A stretch of 64,000 nucleotides of DNA, from contig NC_068561.1 of NCBI RefSeq assembly GCF_022201045.2, positions 22,760,501 to 22,824,500 of the forward strand. Reading direction: 5' to 3'. A program made the position numbers and the translations under genes. The notes beneath the pieces were generated by a model that saw only the letters and a program-made list of their open reading frames with translations, had not been told where the DNA came from and did no database searches. The stretch comes from Citrus sinensis. Its lineage: Eukaryota; Streptophyta; Magnoliopsida; Sapindales; Rutaceae. Positions 1 to 12,480 of this stretch are shown piece by piece. Each line of letters begins with the position of its first letter. Position 1 is the stretch's first letter.

Positions 1-105
1 TTCTTCGAACTTCTCCTATGAATTTAATGCTTTGTAATTCACAGTTCAAGCGGGGAAAAAAAGAGAGGGATTGTGTATGTACAGAGTCAAAAGCCATTCA
101 TCGTA

Positions 106-2196
106 CTATTCCAAGGCATGTCTTGGCCACAGGCTCTTCCACATTGATATCTCCTCCTCTTTGTAAATCTTTCTGATTCCTCCATAAAATCCATCAGCTT
201 CATTGCCTACTTCCCGATGATCCTTCCTGTTAATCATCATTTGCCTCCATCTTGAGCCAGTCGGGTACTGGTTAAACTCCAAAACCACCGTATCTGTCGG
301 CAAACTCATCTTTGTCAGATTCTTGACCGCTAATGAGAAAATTTAAACATAGAAATAAAAAATGAAAGAGAAGTAAGATTATAGAAGACGTGCTTGATAT
401 CAAGCGCATCGGTGGAAATTGGATGATCTATAAGATGTCCTAAATTTGAGCATGATGAATCACTTCAAGCACAATTGTAGCTGACAATCCTTTTGACCTC
501 AAATACAAGCAAGCAAATCCTCAAAAGCAAGAGGCTTTCCAGGAAAACTACATAGTTAACAATAAGCTACAACCAATGGTAATGACACGATAATCCTCCA
601 GGTAGAATATCATAACTTGACAGAAAACCAACAATAGGTCCGTAGGAAAAGCTACTGGATTAAGTGTCTAAACTGGAGTGGCAAAACAGAGGTCTAATAC
701 AGAGAATGATCAAGAGAAAAATAGACCATATACTCTTGCGTCCCATGTGCAACAAACTCATTAAGATTAATTACAGAATCTAATATGATTTACATACCCT
801 TATAGAAGCAAAGGCAGTGATGTTCATTTCTACCACATGATTCCAAGTGCCCAACAACACCGTACCACCAACCTGCATTACAATACGCTCAAATTATTTC
901 TCTATTCAACCATCATCGTGTCCAATTACCTACCGTTCTGGATTTGTCATATTTGAGAAAAAAACTGAATGAATAGGGAAGAGCCCAATACTATTCAGTC
1001 CACAATGAATAGAGAGCAAAATACAAGACAAAAACGCACCATAAGGAAATTCTTTGTTTCTTCTCCACTGGATCTCAATGTGGTCACCAGGCTTTAAGTC
1101 ATGTAAACAATCTGAGTTGTGAAGAACATGTGAAGGAGTATCAACTGCTGGTGCTCTCAGCCTATCCCAGGATATATTTTCCTCTACCATTCGTCGTCCA
1201 TGGGGTGAGTACCTGCAATACATAATGAATGTCAAAATTAAAGTTGAAAATGCTAAGATATGTTCTCCTCTGTTGATTGTAATTTGAAAATTCTGAATGT
1301 TCTAAGGTGTAAAAGATGGGAATCTCTTTCAATACCTTGCCCGAAAAGTATCTGTCCGGGAATCATAGCTGAGCTGAGCATCGTAACAAGACAGCATAAA
1401 CCCAACATGCCCATTCTGCCACCAAAGAGACAGAGTTTAATTCCGTTGTCCTAGATCAGTATATAATAATAAAGCTGCAATCAACAACATGCATGCAAAC
1501 AGAACAAAAAGGAACAATTTTTTCAAAGCTACAATTAAGGCTTGAAGCAAATTATTTAATTACCTCACGGTTATAGACCTGAGCTGGGAACCAGAATTTG
1601 CCACTTTCAAGAGAAACATACCAAGCCATGATTGAATCAACTGGTAATGAACTTCTCGGCTCAGTATTGCTCTCCGTCTTTCGTTCACTCCAAGAAAAAG
1701 GCCAACAGCTATAGAGAGACCAGAAAAATCCTGTTTGTTTCTTGTTATTCATAAGGCTTGATCTCTGTCTTGAGACCAAGTGCCATTGCCATTCTCTTTT
1801 GGCAACATCACCAATAACTCTCCCCCATTTCTGCTTCATGTGTTTCTCCCACAAACGATCACTTGTACATCTATCTCGAAGAGAACTGCAAACTCCAGCC
1901 ATGTTACACAAACCAGCTGGTGAAAGCTTCTCAAGAATGCATTCCAAGGTTAAATCAGGCAAATCCAAGAGGGAAATTTTCTCTTTCTCCGTATTTGCAG
2001 GTTTTGATCCAAAACTCATCTTCTGCTTCAATGGCCTAATGACAAGGCCGCCTTTTTGAAACCACGAAACCAAAAAGCTTGATAATTCCCTCCAAAACCA
2101 TGGAGACAACAATCTCCAATCACTCTTCATCGGTGGTTTAGCCAAAGACTTTGATAGTAATATGACAGAGAAACAAGAAATCAAGAAGAAAAGCAT
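106..2196 (-). CDS. F-box protein, At2g26850/At2g41170 type, five exons
   Basis: Likely substrate-binding subunit of an SCF ubiquitin ligase. Coding exons inferred from frame and GT/AG sites: 1564-2196, 1336-1415, 1040-1212, 798-872 and 106-329. They join in phase to give about 394 aa. The N-terminus is hydrophobic ([14 protein letters not shown]). The F-box lies at about residues 75-118 ([16 protein letters not shown], then [16 protein letters not shown]). The C-terminal half holds the conserved blocks of this subfamily: [55 protein letters not shown] and [14 protein letters not shown]. The start is the first Met of the open frame and fits the hydrophobic N-terminus I recall for Arabidopsis members. 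The start of the last exon (329) is the least certain junction, because the joined residues KAVKNLTK are not a conserved block. The ubiquitination target is unknown. Confidence 0.87.
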
Positions 2197-3253
2197 GGAA
2201 CTCGGGAGCTAATTTCTAAATGGGTTGGTTCAGTTTCAGCACTAAATGCAAATGCAAGGGAACATATAAAAGCAGCAGGCTGTCAAATGAAAAACAATGG
2301 TGTCATCGTATGAGGGCATGCACATATTGAACATGTCACGCATAGGGAACATGTTGTGTACATAGATTTTTTACAAGGAAAGATCCACCAATGGGAGTCA
2401 AAAGAGTGTTGGGTTAGGAGAAATCAACGGAGTTATCAAGTGAAGCTTAAAGATTTTGAAAACCTATTATTAAAGTATTGGGATCTCTGTAGACACCTCA
2501 ACCGACAAAACATTGATTGCTAGTTGGTTATGATGCCACCAACCTGAAGGCTTTGCTTCTTAAATGCAACAACGAGACCGAGAGGGGCTTGGCTGCTTTT
2601 GCATTTGGCATCTACATACACTGAATTTCCCACAAATTGTAACGTGAATTGTACGGAGTAGAGGACAGCTGGCAGTTCCAGATTTAATAATTTTTGAGAG
2701 GTGGGATGAATTAAGAAAAATCATGCGGGGGAATAAAATCCAGGGAATAGTGCTTGTTAGATTTGGCTTTGATATGAATCCATGAAGATGCCACATGTCA
2801 ATCTCTGTGAACGTCTAGAGAAGCAGCCGAAAAAAAATAAATATTTGAACATAAAAAAATAACAGAGAATATTTAGATATGGTTTGGTTAACAGTTAACA
2901 GAAAATAAATATTAGACCCAGAATTAGGTGAAATTAGCAAAATTTCAGCTTAACTAGAAGTGCTTCTAAAGTTGGTAACCACCCATCAATCGGGTAGTAG
3001 ACTACTTTCTACATCTGTACATTTTTTGAGTAAAAATTTTCTTTCAATTATTTGAGGTTATATCTTATTCATCTTAAGTAAGTTTTTGACTTTTAGATAG
3101 GTGAAGATTTTTACATTTATAGTAAAACTCTACAAGTCTATATAACAAGGAATCAGCTCTCATTATTTTTAAACAAATAAATAACCCAACAATTATATCC
3201 ATGGAGACCTAAAACCCCTACTGCTGATATGAAAAAGAAGTGGACGGCGGAGG
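2197..3253. other. Spacer upstream of F-box gene
   Basis: This holds the presumed 5-prime region of the minus-strand F-box gene (about 2197-2350) and then non-coding AT-rich DNA. The short open frame at 2560-2796 resembles no family I know. I see no RNA gene. Confidence 0.5.
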
Positions 3254-3261
3254 GTTGCAAG

Positions 3262-4025
3262 TAGGGGTGAATAAAAAAATCGTAGTCTTAAAAGTATCGA
3301 ATCGAACCGGTGGTTTTTTCTAATTCGGATCGATTTTTATTTTAAAAAAAATCAAAATATATCATTTGTAAAAAAAACCGAAATGTCGGTTCAGTATTTG
3401 GTTCACTCAGCTAAACCGAAAAACCGAATTAATTTTAGATTTTATTCAAATCGACATGTGTTAAATTTTTTTTATAGATCCAAATATTGAGTTGGAAAAC
3501 GCCTAAAATTGATGTTGATATTGATGAAGATGGGAGAATGTTGTTGGCGTTTGTTTCTAAATTTTCTTTTCATTTTGTGTTGTAAGTTGTAATTGTTGTT
3601 ATTTTTATTTGTCTTTACAACATTATGATTATGTTTATGTAGATGGAATATTGGAGTTTGGTAATGTATTTTGAAATTTTAATATTTTATATTTTGTGAG
3701 TATCTTATTAGTAGTTAGTAAGATATTAGTGATAAAATGTGTTTTGAATACTTTGTATTTATTATTAATATTTATAATGAAATTAGAATGAACTAATTGT
3801 TGAAAAAAATTATTATATTTATGAGACTCAATGAGCTAAAAATTTAAAAATTCAAAATAGACATAATAGGCCTAAAATCAAAAAAATAAAATTAAACCGA
3901 ATCGATCTAAAAAAATTCAGTTAAATTTAATTTTTATTGAGTTCGATTATTATTAAATACTTTTTATAAAATAACTAATTTAAATTAATTCTACTTAATT
4001 TTTATTCGAACCGTGCCCACCCCTA
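3262..4025. mobile_element. hAT-type non-autonomous DNA transposon, 764 bp
   Basis: The element starts TAGGGGTG and ends CACCCCTA, an 8-bp perfect terminal inverted repeat. Imperfect pairing continues inward (AACCGG/GGTTCG-like stretches). The flanks are GTTGCAAG at 3254-3261 and GCTGCAGG at 4026-4033, an 8-bp target duplication with two differences; 8 bp is the hAT size. The interior is AT-rich with no transposase frame, so it would depend on an autonomous relative. The diverged flanks suggest an old insertion. Confidence 0.68.
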
Positions 4026-4033
4026 GCTGCAGG

Positions 4034-4495
4034 AGATGCAAATAGTTGAGAATTGGCATTTTCAAAAGAAAGAAAGGATAAACAACTGGTACCGCGGCAT
4101 CATGATGACTGATGATTGATGAGGATGAGGATGAACTTGAAGTGGGACCTCTAATCGCAAAAGAAGAAAGAGACTGTTATCCAATTAATGGTCATTCATT
4201 TGAGAGGCTAAAGACTTGAGAGCATTAAAAGTTATTCACTTGTTTGATGGGTCGTGACCAATATGAATGTGATACGATATGTACAAAGCCATAAAAGCTC
4301 ACCTCAATTCCTTGCCTAACTCCCACCAAACTCTCAACACTCACAACGAATCGCATTTCAGCCATGGAAATTGGGAAAACAAATCATGCTCAACAAGGTA
4401 AGTGAATAAGAAGACTGTGATTGTTGATCTCATGGCTTGCTTTGAATTTGAAGCCAATAAGTTCAAATTTTACTGGTCGATTAAAAAGACACTTG
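4034..4495. other. Spacer with a leader-like stretch
   Basis: Around 4290-4395 there is a CATAAAAG box, a pyrimidine/CA-rich leader-like tract and an ATG at 4364 followed by a good donor (CAAG|GTAAGT). This looks like a first exon, but I could not join it in frame to a convincing downstream exon. It may be the start of a small unrecognised gene or transcript. Confidence 0.25.
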
Positions 4496-4540
4496 ATGGG
4501 GTGGGGCCGTTGGGGGGCCCACCCAACGGCCCCACCCCAT
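4496..4540. repeat. Perfect GC-rich inverted repeat (19-bp stem, 7-nt loop)
   Basis: Arms 4496-4514 and 4522-4540 are exact reverse complements, separated by GGGCCCA. The stem starts ATGGGGTGGGGCC. The block is strikingly GC-rich inside AT-rich spacer. The arms and loop contain GGGCCCAC and GTGGGGCC, which resemble TCP transcription-factor sites. It could be a cruciform-forming site, a paired TCP site or a tiny fold-back element. The sequence does not decide between these. Confidence 0.8.
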
Positions 4541-4950
4541 GTTGTTGTGTTCTCCCATGTTGTTTTTTTTTTTTTTTCACCTTTTGCCCTATTGATTTAT
4601 TTATTGAATTTTGTCATTATCTAAATGTGGCAATTGTTTATAACAAGATGCCACCGTCTTTCTCTTGGTTTGTGGATTGGGATCCCCATTAATCGAAAAT
4701 GTTTATCGCGATTCAAATAATAAAATCATGCTTTTTTTTTCTTTTTGGATGCATGTATTTGATGATTCTTCGAGCATGGTCAAATCTAGCCTACTACTTT
4801 TTTATAATTTGCTTCTGAAACTTCAATGCATGAATTTTTTTTTTTTCCTTTTGTTTTTAGATTTAAATATTGATGTTGAGTTTCTGTTGGGGGGTTTAAG
4901 GTTTTGTATTGAGTAATTACTTAAGGAGATAAATAAAAAAGAGCTCTGGA

Positions 4951-5124
4951 ATGGACAAGAAAAATGATTTGACGAAAAAGAAAATGGAAGAAGAGGAAGG
5001 GGGAAATGAGAATAATAAGAGCCCTGTAGTGACAAAATTATTGAAACTTTGGGATTTTACCCAATGTTCCAACATTTTTGGGATCTCTTATCGGTTTAGG
5101 TTTATGTCTTTATTAGTTCATTAA
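4951..5124 (+). CDS. Possible small ORF, 57 aa, unrecognised
   Basis: An open frame starts ATGGACAAG. It encodes a Lys/Glu-rich N-terminus (MDKKNDLTKKKMEEEE) followed by PVVTKLLKLWDF and a basic tail. An in-frame stop lies about 20 bases upstream, so it cannot extend in the 5-prime direction without splicing. It follows the leader-like sequence at 4.3 kb, but I found no in-phase splice to it. I do not recognise the family. It may be a chance frame. Confidence 0.2.
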   Translation: MDKKNDLTKKKMEEEEGGNENNKSPVVTKLLKLWDFTQCSNIFGISYRFRFMSLLVH

Positions 5125-8100
5125 TAAGGGTTTACTTTGTTGCCAAATTTTTCTGGTTACTTTAATTTATCTAAGGAAGTACATTTTGCCTGGGTTGCTA
5201 TTAAAAGTTAAGTAGAATGAGATGTTCCCATTTCATTTCACATTAACTTTAAGTCTATTTTTATATTATTATTTCATGAAGCTATAAATTACTACACATG
5301 ATGGTGCCACTCACAAGAATATGATTTATTTCATCTACTAAATTATTATTAAAAAAACATACACACACACACGCAACTGTGAATAATAATTAGTTGTCCT
5401 GTCACAAGTTTATATGAATTTTAAAATGATATTATCCATCAGAATTAAACTAGTAAAAATATGAGATTGATTATATGGGTAGAGGGGACCACCCCCCACC
5501 CCCCCCCCACTCGTCAAAGAAAATTTTGATTTTGATTTTTGATGCTCCATATCTTTTGATTCACTAATTTAGTCTGCAAAAGAAGAAACTCAATTAGATT
5601 TTAGACCACCATTTCATAAAGGCCAAAAAAAAAAAAAAACCCACCACCAATAAGATTTAATATTAGTTGGCGTGATGTCAACATTACCAAATGGATTCCA
5701 CGAATTTAGAAAAAGAAAGGGCCCAAAGCCCAAAATTAAATTATAGCTTTTGAAGATAGTTTAAGTGGAGCTTTAGAGTCAATGAATGAGGTTCAGCGAG
5801 CATTATGATTTGTTATGTTTTAGGTAATAAAGCAAACAACCAGATTTGGATTTTTTTTATTTTTTTTTTCCCACTCCTTCCTTGATTATTGTAACGAGAT
5901 TTGGATGATAGGATAATGATGTGGGTCCTTTTTTTTATTTTTTATTTTTATTTTTTTTATGATGTGACATTGGGAATCTATTCCATGTGGCTGATGAGAG
6001 AAACATATATTCCTTAAAATTTCTTTTTGTTATTTTAGAATTTGGTTGAACTATTTAAAAATTTTAGTTGGAAAAAAAAAAAAAAAGGATGCTCGGTCCA
6101 CATGTAGTCAACTCGAAGCTTTGCTTTAGACGAGTCATTCAAAACTAATTGCCAAAAAGCTTTTTCATATTTTTTATACTTATTTTGTCGATCACATGTT
6201 GGAAAATTTTCAAGTGGCTGAGATTATGACTTTAATTTCAAAATTGGTTGACCATGTTAATCATTCAGCTATTTATTCTTAGATTATTAAACTATTTTAA
6301 TCAAAATTTTTTAAAAAAAAAACTTTTTTTTCAATGCCAAATGATTTCATTTGAAAAGAATAAAGTAATTAAAATAAATGTCAATTTCTTTTGGAACGTC
6401 CTCGACCACACAAGAGATTTCGAAACAGACAAAGTCATTTTTGCTATACCATGAGCTATAATTGAATTACAGCAGGAACTAGGAGTATCTTATATTGATT
6501 ATCCTTTTTTCACTAAAACTCTAAATTAATTTCAATAATTATCCAATCCAACTCTCGCCTACTAGAGGTACCATTGAGAATGAAGTTCGCAACGTTCTTT
6601 AAATCTCACACTGTAATTAGAGGAGAGAAACACCAGCTTCTTCTTCAGCCATCTGACTTCACATAGCTGAAGCCTCAACAGTTTCCACATCTCCTGAACA
6701 ACGTTTCTTTGATGTTGCAGCTGGCCATGTAAGCACTTTCATAATTTCTAATGATGCACCCCAAAAAGCAACAATACTGTCTTCTTCTTCTTCTTTTTTA
6801 CAGCATTATTAAGCTTTTATACCAAGGAGGTTCTGGAGGATACCAAATATTAGTTCGAGGAGGGAAACAATTTTGCTAGAGATAAGTGTGCTTTGGTGAC
6901 CCTCATTTGATAGACTTCAACAGGATTCCAAGAAGCCCTCATAAAACTTGAGGACGACCCTCCCTTGAATTACTACTATACACAACTTTATTTCGAGATT
7001 TCCAAATTGAACAAGCCTCCCGCACAAACAATACAAACATTTCTTTTTAATCATGTGATGATTGCCGGTTCAATCACATGGGATCTATCTAACCAACCAC
7101 TTACAAGTTTAAATCTGGGTTTACAATTTATTTTTTCACACGTAATTTTTTTTTTTTTTTGTGGGGGGGTTAGTGCGCCTTGTGAAGCCACTTTATAAAG
7201 TTAAACATTTTTCAATAATAGAATATAATGGATAGAGAATTGTTAGATAAAATGATTCTAAATTATATGGACATGTAGTATGGAGAATTCACAATCAAAT
7301 TATCAATTGGTTGTAAGATGACACACGTGTGCTTTATTACCGTGACATCAGCTTTATTGTACAAATAAAATGTTGAAAAAAGAAGCTATTATTCTCCATT
7401 CAACTTATACAAATTATTTGGGTAGTCAATCAAGTGGCTCAATCTCAAATCACTAGCAATAAAAAAACTATCGTATTCATATCCTTTGCAATAATGCAGG
7501 TAAATGTGACGTTGGAAAAGTTAGCCTAGTGTCCGAGCCCTGGCCCTGGCCCTTAGCCATAAAGGATTCATGCAACTGATGGTATTAATTATATCCTCCA
7601 AAAACCAAAACCATAGCGGCTTTAATTAGCTTTTATATTTGTTTTGGGGAACTCGGTGCTTTTAAAACTATGCTTCAAACATCTTTAACTTCCGAATTAA
7701 AAATTAATGGTTGCAACCACCGGACATGATAAGGTGCCGTGTGGTCCATCTGGGCTTCCTTTTGTTGTGCCGCTGTCACAGTTGTAGGAGACCTGCGCAT
7801 TATGAACGCTCTGAAACGCAACTGGGGACCAGGTGGGGTTTTGCAACTTTAAAATCATTTCTACGACTACAAATACAATGATTTTGAAATTTGGATTCTT
7901 CTAATTTCTAAATCCAGTGGGTCAATTACTTAAATTTACTGTGTCTGTGTAAAAGATAAATAACACATTTTTAATCCGAAACCATTTTAACTCTTCTAAT
8001 TTGCCGCAGCTCTTGTCACTACTGCTGTCTTGTTGCCATCATTAGAACAACAGAGACAAAACATTCAAGAGAGATTTAAAAAAAAAAAAAAAAATCAACA

Positions 8101-8225
8101 GGCAACAGATGAGAAGTTACCTAACAAGCCATATAACAACATAACAAACTGGGTTCTTAAACACAAATACAACAGAATGTCACAAAACATGGTGGAGAGA
8201 GACCTGAGACATGCACTCTTGATGC
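5125..8225. other. AT-rich spacer, no gene seen
   Basis: About 3.1 kb of low-complexity plant spacer with many A/T homopolymers and a C-rich run near 5490-5510. Short open frames at 6248-6454 and 6965-7198 have no recognisable domains. A coding-looking patch near 6900-7060 (PPLNYYYTQLYFEISKLNK) could be a decayed gene scrap, but I cannot name it. Confidence 0.4.
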
Positions 8226-11200
8226 TTACAGACCTAACCCAACTGTGCGGCCATCTCTCCTTCGAAGTCCAGCAGTGTACTGCTTCTCCAAATCTAGCTG
8301 AAGTTCCCTCTGCTTCTCGGCTTGGAGGTGACCGCCACCATCTTGATCGCCGGGCCTGTGCCCTACGCTGGCATTGCCCTTCACACCCTACAATTGGCCA
8401 TATGCACCAAGGCAACCTCAGACTCTAAAACAGTGTTAGTAGGCGAATAAACTCTAATTGAGAGCTACTCAGACAGGGACATCCAACAATTGGTTCTATT
8501 TCATTGTAACCAATGCAGGGAGAGAGGAAAAAAAAAAATCATACTGGCAGGATGACACTAGGGGCATTAAAACACATGCATAACAGCTCATACAACAAAA
8601 GGCTGAAAGTGGAATGTACCATGAGTTTGTTGAACTTCTCTTGTCGATCCTGATCACCAATTAGTGCAGTATCCCACCGACGAGCAGACTGCAAAATTTG
8701 TAAACCGGAATTTAACTAAACAACTTTGCAAAGGAAAAGGATAAACTGATGGTAAATAGCAAAAAACAATCCAATAAGATGGATATAACTAGGATAGTTT
8801 GCAAACATACCTCTTCTACAGGTGTGCTCTTTTTGTTCCCCCACAGTAGCTTCTTCTTTTGGTCGGTGGACATGTAACTCCCTCCAACAAGGTTTTTATT
8901 AACTGCACAAGTCAAAAAACTTCCAAGTGAGAACAACTTCAGGATGATCATGATTATTGCTTCTTTTACTTTAACGCGAACAACAACCAGTGTGTGCAGG
9001 AATTATTTCCAGAAGCATTTGCAGAACCACACCCCCCCCCCCTTCTCTCTCCTCTTGATACATAATAGAAAAAAGAAAATCCACCAGTGTAAAGCAAAGC
9101 AGAATGAGTTGCAGAAGTTGACCAAATGAAAGCAAAAATCAAACTGCGGCTACAGAAGTAACATAACAAAAGAAAAACAATGTCCAACTGTGCATGATGA
9201 ACAAACTGGCCCTATAACCCAGCACAAAACTGCCCTCAAAAGACAACCATAAGGAAACCCTTTCCCTGTTTGAAAAAATGAAAAGGAAGCACGAATCTGG
9301 GAACTTCATTGATATGGAGTTTTTTTTTCCCAGAAGCAGTTGGAAAACAAATTAAATATGCTATCCAATGAATGTATTCCTGACTTACCACACTCATGAT
9401 GTGTTCAATAGGAGTATAGGAATAAAGGTAAAGGACAGTCTGGCAAGCAATTATTAACCTCTCCAGGTAGAAGATAGATATATTATACCATCAAAAGTTC
9501 ATTCAGAAACAATTAGCAAGAAAACCAAAAACCGTGCTAATGTGTGCCTACAGAGTTTAAACATTAACCAAGTTCCATGAAAATTTTCATTTGTTCGTGA
9601 CCCAAAAAACCATACATGAGAACCAGAACACTGGGACAAACAAACTCAAAGAAACTGTTCATAATCAAAATCTTAGGAAATATTAATCAATTTCATTTGG
9701 CTTTAGGACAAATAATATTAACGACATCATAATTACAATGACATTAGCATCTATCGAGGGATTTGATAAAAAAGGAGTCAGATGGAGAACAGAGGATATA
9801 AAAATCAAGCACTTCACTCCTAGACAACGGCTATGCCAAATGCTAATTCTCGATCAATCCATAAACAGGTGAAAGAAATAACTCCAAAGCATTTGGTCTT
9901 GAGGCACAGACGTTTAAATCACAAAGAATCCCAATCATATAGTAAAATTGAGAAGTGCAATTAAAACGTTTCAAGCATTGTGTTGAAATAAACGCAAAAC
10001 CTCACATGGAGGTGACATTAGTATGCAGGCAAATCATACCTAATTCTGCTGCTCTCATTGCAGCGACTTTTGCCGCATCTAAATCATTGGCAACAGCGTC
10101 ATTGGCATGTGACTGTGCAAGAGCATCAGTATCACCAATATCCTGAGATTGCATTGAACTTGAGGACATCGTCCCGGCAGCTACAGTTGTAGATGACTTT
10201 TAAATTAATCATACAGCAATGAAATAATGATTAAATGCATATCAAACAAATTGAAACAACTATAGATAACAAGTAATGCAAGAAAATAAGAATACTGATA
10301 TTACCATCTTTCACATTGTCAGCACCTTTGTCCCAGTTAGAAAACCTTTGTTTTTTGGTTGGATTTTCTTGTTTTCCACTTGCAAAATCAGGTTTATCTG
10401 CCCTGTGGTATCGGTCCCTGTCCCTATAGGTTTCACTGTCATTGTGTTTCTTTTTTTCCTCATTGGCAAGCTTCTGACCATCCAGTTCCTTTGGGTCACT
10501 CCTGTGAGCTTCTTTCAAGCGATAACTGCCATAGTCCCTCCCAGAAGATGAGTAATTTCGATGACCTCTGGATTCGTCATATGTGACTGTGCGATCATTT
10601 CTATGATCTCCAGAACTCCTACGATAATCTCTTTTTTCATCTCGGCCATCTCTGTCCCGCTTATGCCAATCTCTATCCAACTCTTCTGAATAGGCGACTG
10701 TGTGTTTTCTACCAGATCCAGCTCTGTCAGATGAAGAATCTTTATCTTTATTTTTCTGACGCTCTAGATATGATGATTCCTTCTCCTTATCCTTGCTTCC
10801 ATGCCCAATAACATCATACTTATCATGGGATGATCTCTCCTCACTGCTCAAATAGTCTTTAGACCTACTATGATCCCTTGACTCTCGACCAGAACGAGAG
10901 GATAACCTCTGATAGTTTCTATCTTCATCATTTTCATGCTTGTCATGTCTGACATAGTCATCATGCTTAGAGTAATTATGGGAACTCCTGGACGATTGAC
11001 GATCAGAATGTCTATATGAATCACTGCCTCTACCATGGTGACTTCGACCAGAATCCCTGTCTAATTCCCTCTCATCATCCTTCCTTCTTTGTTGATGTTC
11101 AGGGACTTTTGAAGGATCATCCCTTGAATAGATTGGACTAGCATTATGGTCACACTTAGGACTCCCTGTATACAAACAAATGTCATCATTAAGCACAAAT

Positions 11201-12102
11201 TAGCCAATCAGAACTGCGGGTAGCAAACTATCCAAAGTACAAAGAGATCTTTAAAATAAAATTAGGACATCACTTCATAAAGCACTTTTGTTCACTGTAA
11301 AGCACCACTGGTAAAATTATTAATTTTTTTTTCGTTCTTTGGGAGAATATAGTAAGAAATATACTAAGCGAAGTAAGATATACAGATGTGGACCAGGTGT
11401 TACAAAGAAACAAAAAGTGAAAAAATAGGAAATACACACACTTAACACACATACATATACATACACACAAAACAAATCAAACATTCCATAAAAGTATCCA
11501 CCCTTCCTACCCAAAAAAGTTTTAAACAAAACTGCCACCAAAAGAAAGAAAAAAAAAACTCCTTAATTACTTCTTATAAAAATGCAAATAGACTAGAGGT
11601 TGAATTGTCCAACCATAATCCCAAGGTTAAAACCCAATGCAAATGCGCAGGTGAAGCTGAGAGTTTTTCTATGAATCTACATAGACCCTAGATAACACAT
11701 GTATCGTCTGCAACAAATCATTTCCATCCCGCAGCATAAACTTAACAAATTTATCTGCTACTATTTTACTAACTTTTAAAGTAAAAGGCAGCCACATATG
11801 GATTGTTAGAGATATATATAATTTACAATTACACAGCACTAACGACTTAATAATTACTTACTCATGCAACAGACGGTTCATAAGAGAAACCGTAGTTACC
11901 AAAAAAATTTGAAAACAAAGAGTATAAATTTGGCAACATCACAGAACTAGAATATGAAAGAGCATTTGAAAGACAAACCATCAGATGAAGACGACCCATT
12001 GGCCGGCGAACGACGACGATATCTCCTATTAGCTGCATCATTTGAAGGCTTACGAAATGACGCTTTTGTGTCCGGAGTATCAGGAGGCGACGAAGATTGC
12101 AT
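8226..12102 (-). CDS. Arginine/serine-rich coiled-coil protein 2 (RSRC2/SMAP-domain)-like, six exons
   Basis: Probable nuclear RS-rich protein of the RSRC2 type, a group linked to RNA processing; its role in plants is undefined. Exons 11979-12102, 10305-11165, 10040-10180, 8811-8902, 8620-8688 and 8226-8387 join in phase with canonical sites to about 482 aa. The N-terminus is MQSSSPPDTPDTKASF. The large second exon is low-complexity and rich in R, S, D, H and K. The C-terminus carries the conserved SMAP-like block: KKKLLWGNKKS, RRWDTALIGDQDRQEKFNKL, then LQLDLEKQYTAGLRRRDG and RTVGLGL at the end. The 5-prime flank (12410-12440) has a telo-box-like TTTAGGGTT, common in housekeeping genes for RNA and translation functions. 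The third-exon acceptor at 10180 was chosen over the one near 10200 because only it keeps the frame. Confidence 0.85.
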
Positions 12103-12423
12103 CCTGAGAAAAACCTAAAACAAAATTAAAAAAATATAATAAGCATTCTCACTTCATCTGACACATTTTCTCAGCAGTCAAATGGAACCCAGAAATCCTT
12201 TCAGCACAACATGTCATCGAATAACAAAAAAATTTACAAAAAAAAAGGTTTAAATTCGAATTCACTGCAATAAAAATCGCGAAAATTGAAAACGTTATGG
12301 CTGAAGATTAAACGAAAGATACTGCGATAAAGTGAATACAGAACCTGGAGGAGTCTCTTGACTTCAATTGAAGAGATATTGGTTCATTGACTTGGTACCT
12401 TCTTCTTCTTAGGATCGATTTGG

Positions 12424-12436
12424 GTTTAGGGTTCGA
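12424..12436. promoter_or_regulatory. Telo-box-like element upstream of the RSRC2-like gene
   Basis: GGTTTAGGGTTC, the complement of AACCCTAAA, lies about 320 bp upstream of the start codon of the minus-strand gene, probably near its transcription start. This motif is enriched near the transcription starts of plant translation and RNA-processing genes. The functional role is inferred. Confidence 0.4.
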
Positions 12437-12480
12437 TCGTTTGTTTATTTGTTTGTGAGGGGAAATTTGGGACTTCAAAA

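Noticed and set aside
4402-4692. 96-aa plus-strand frame over the hairpin
   Set aside because: Its translation is driven by the palindrome and a poly-T run (PPNGPTPCCC, FFFFF) and it shows no domain or coding bias.
8030-8428. 132-aa plus-strand frame
   Set aside because: It is the opposite strand of the last exon of the RSRC2-like gene, whose conserved C-terminus explains the openness.
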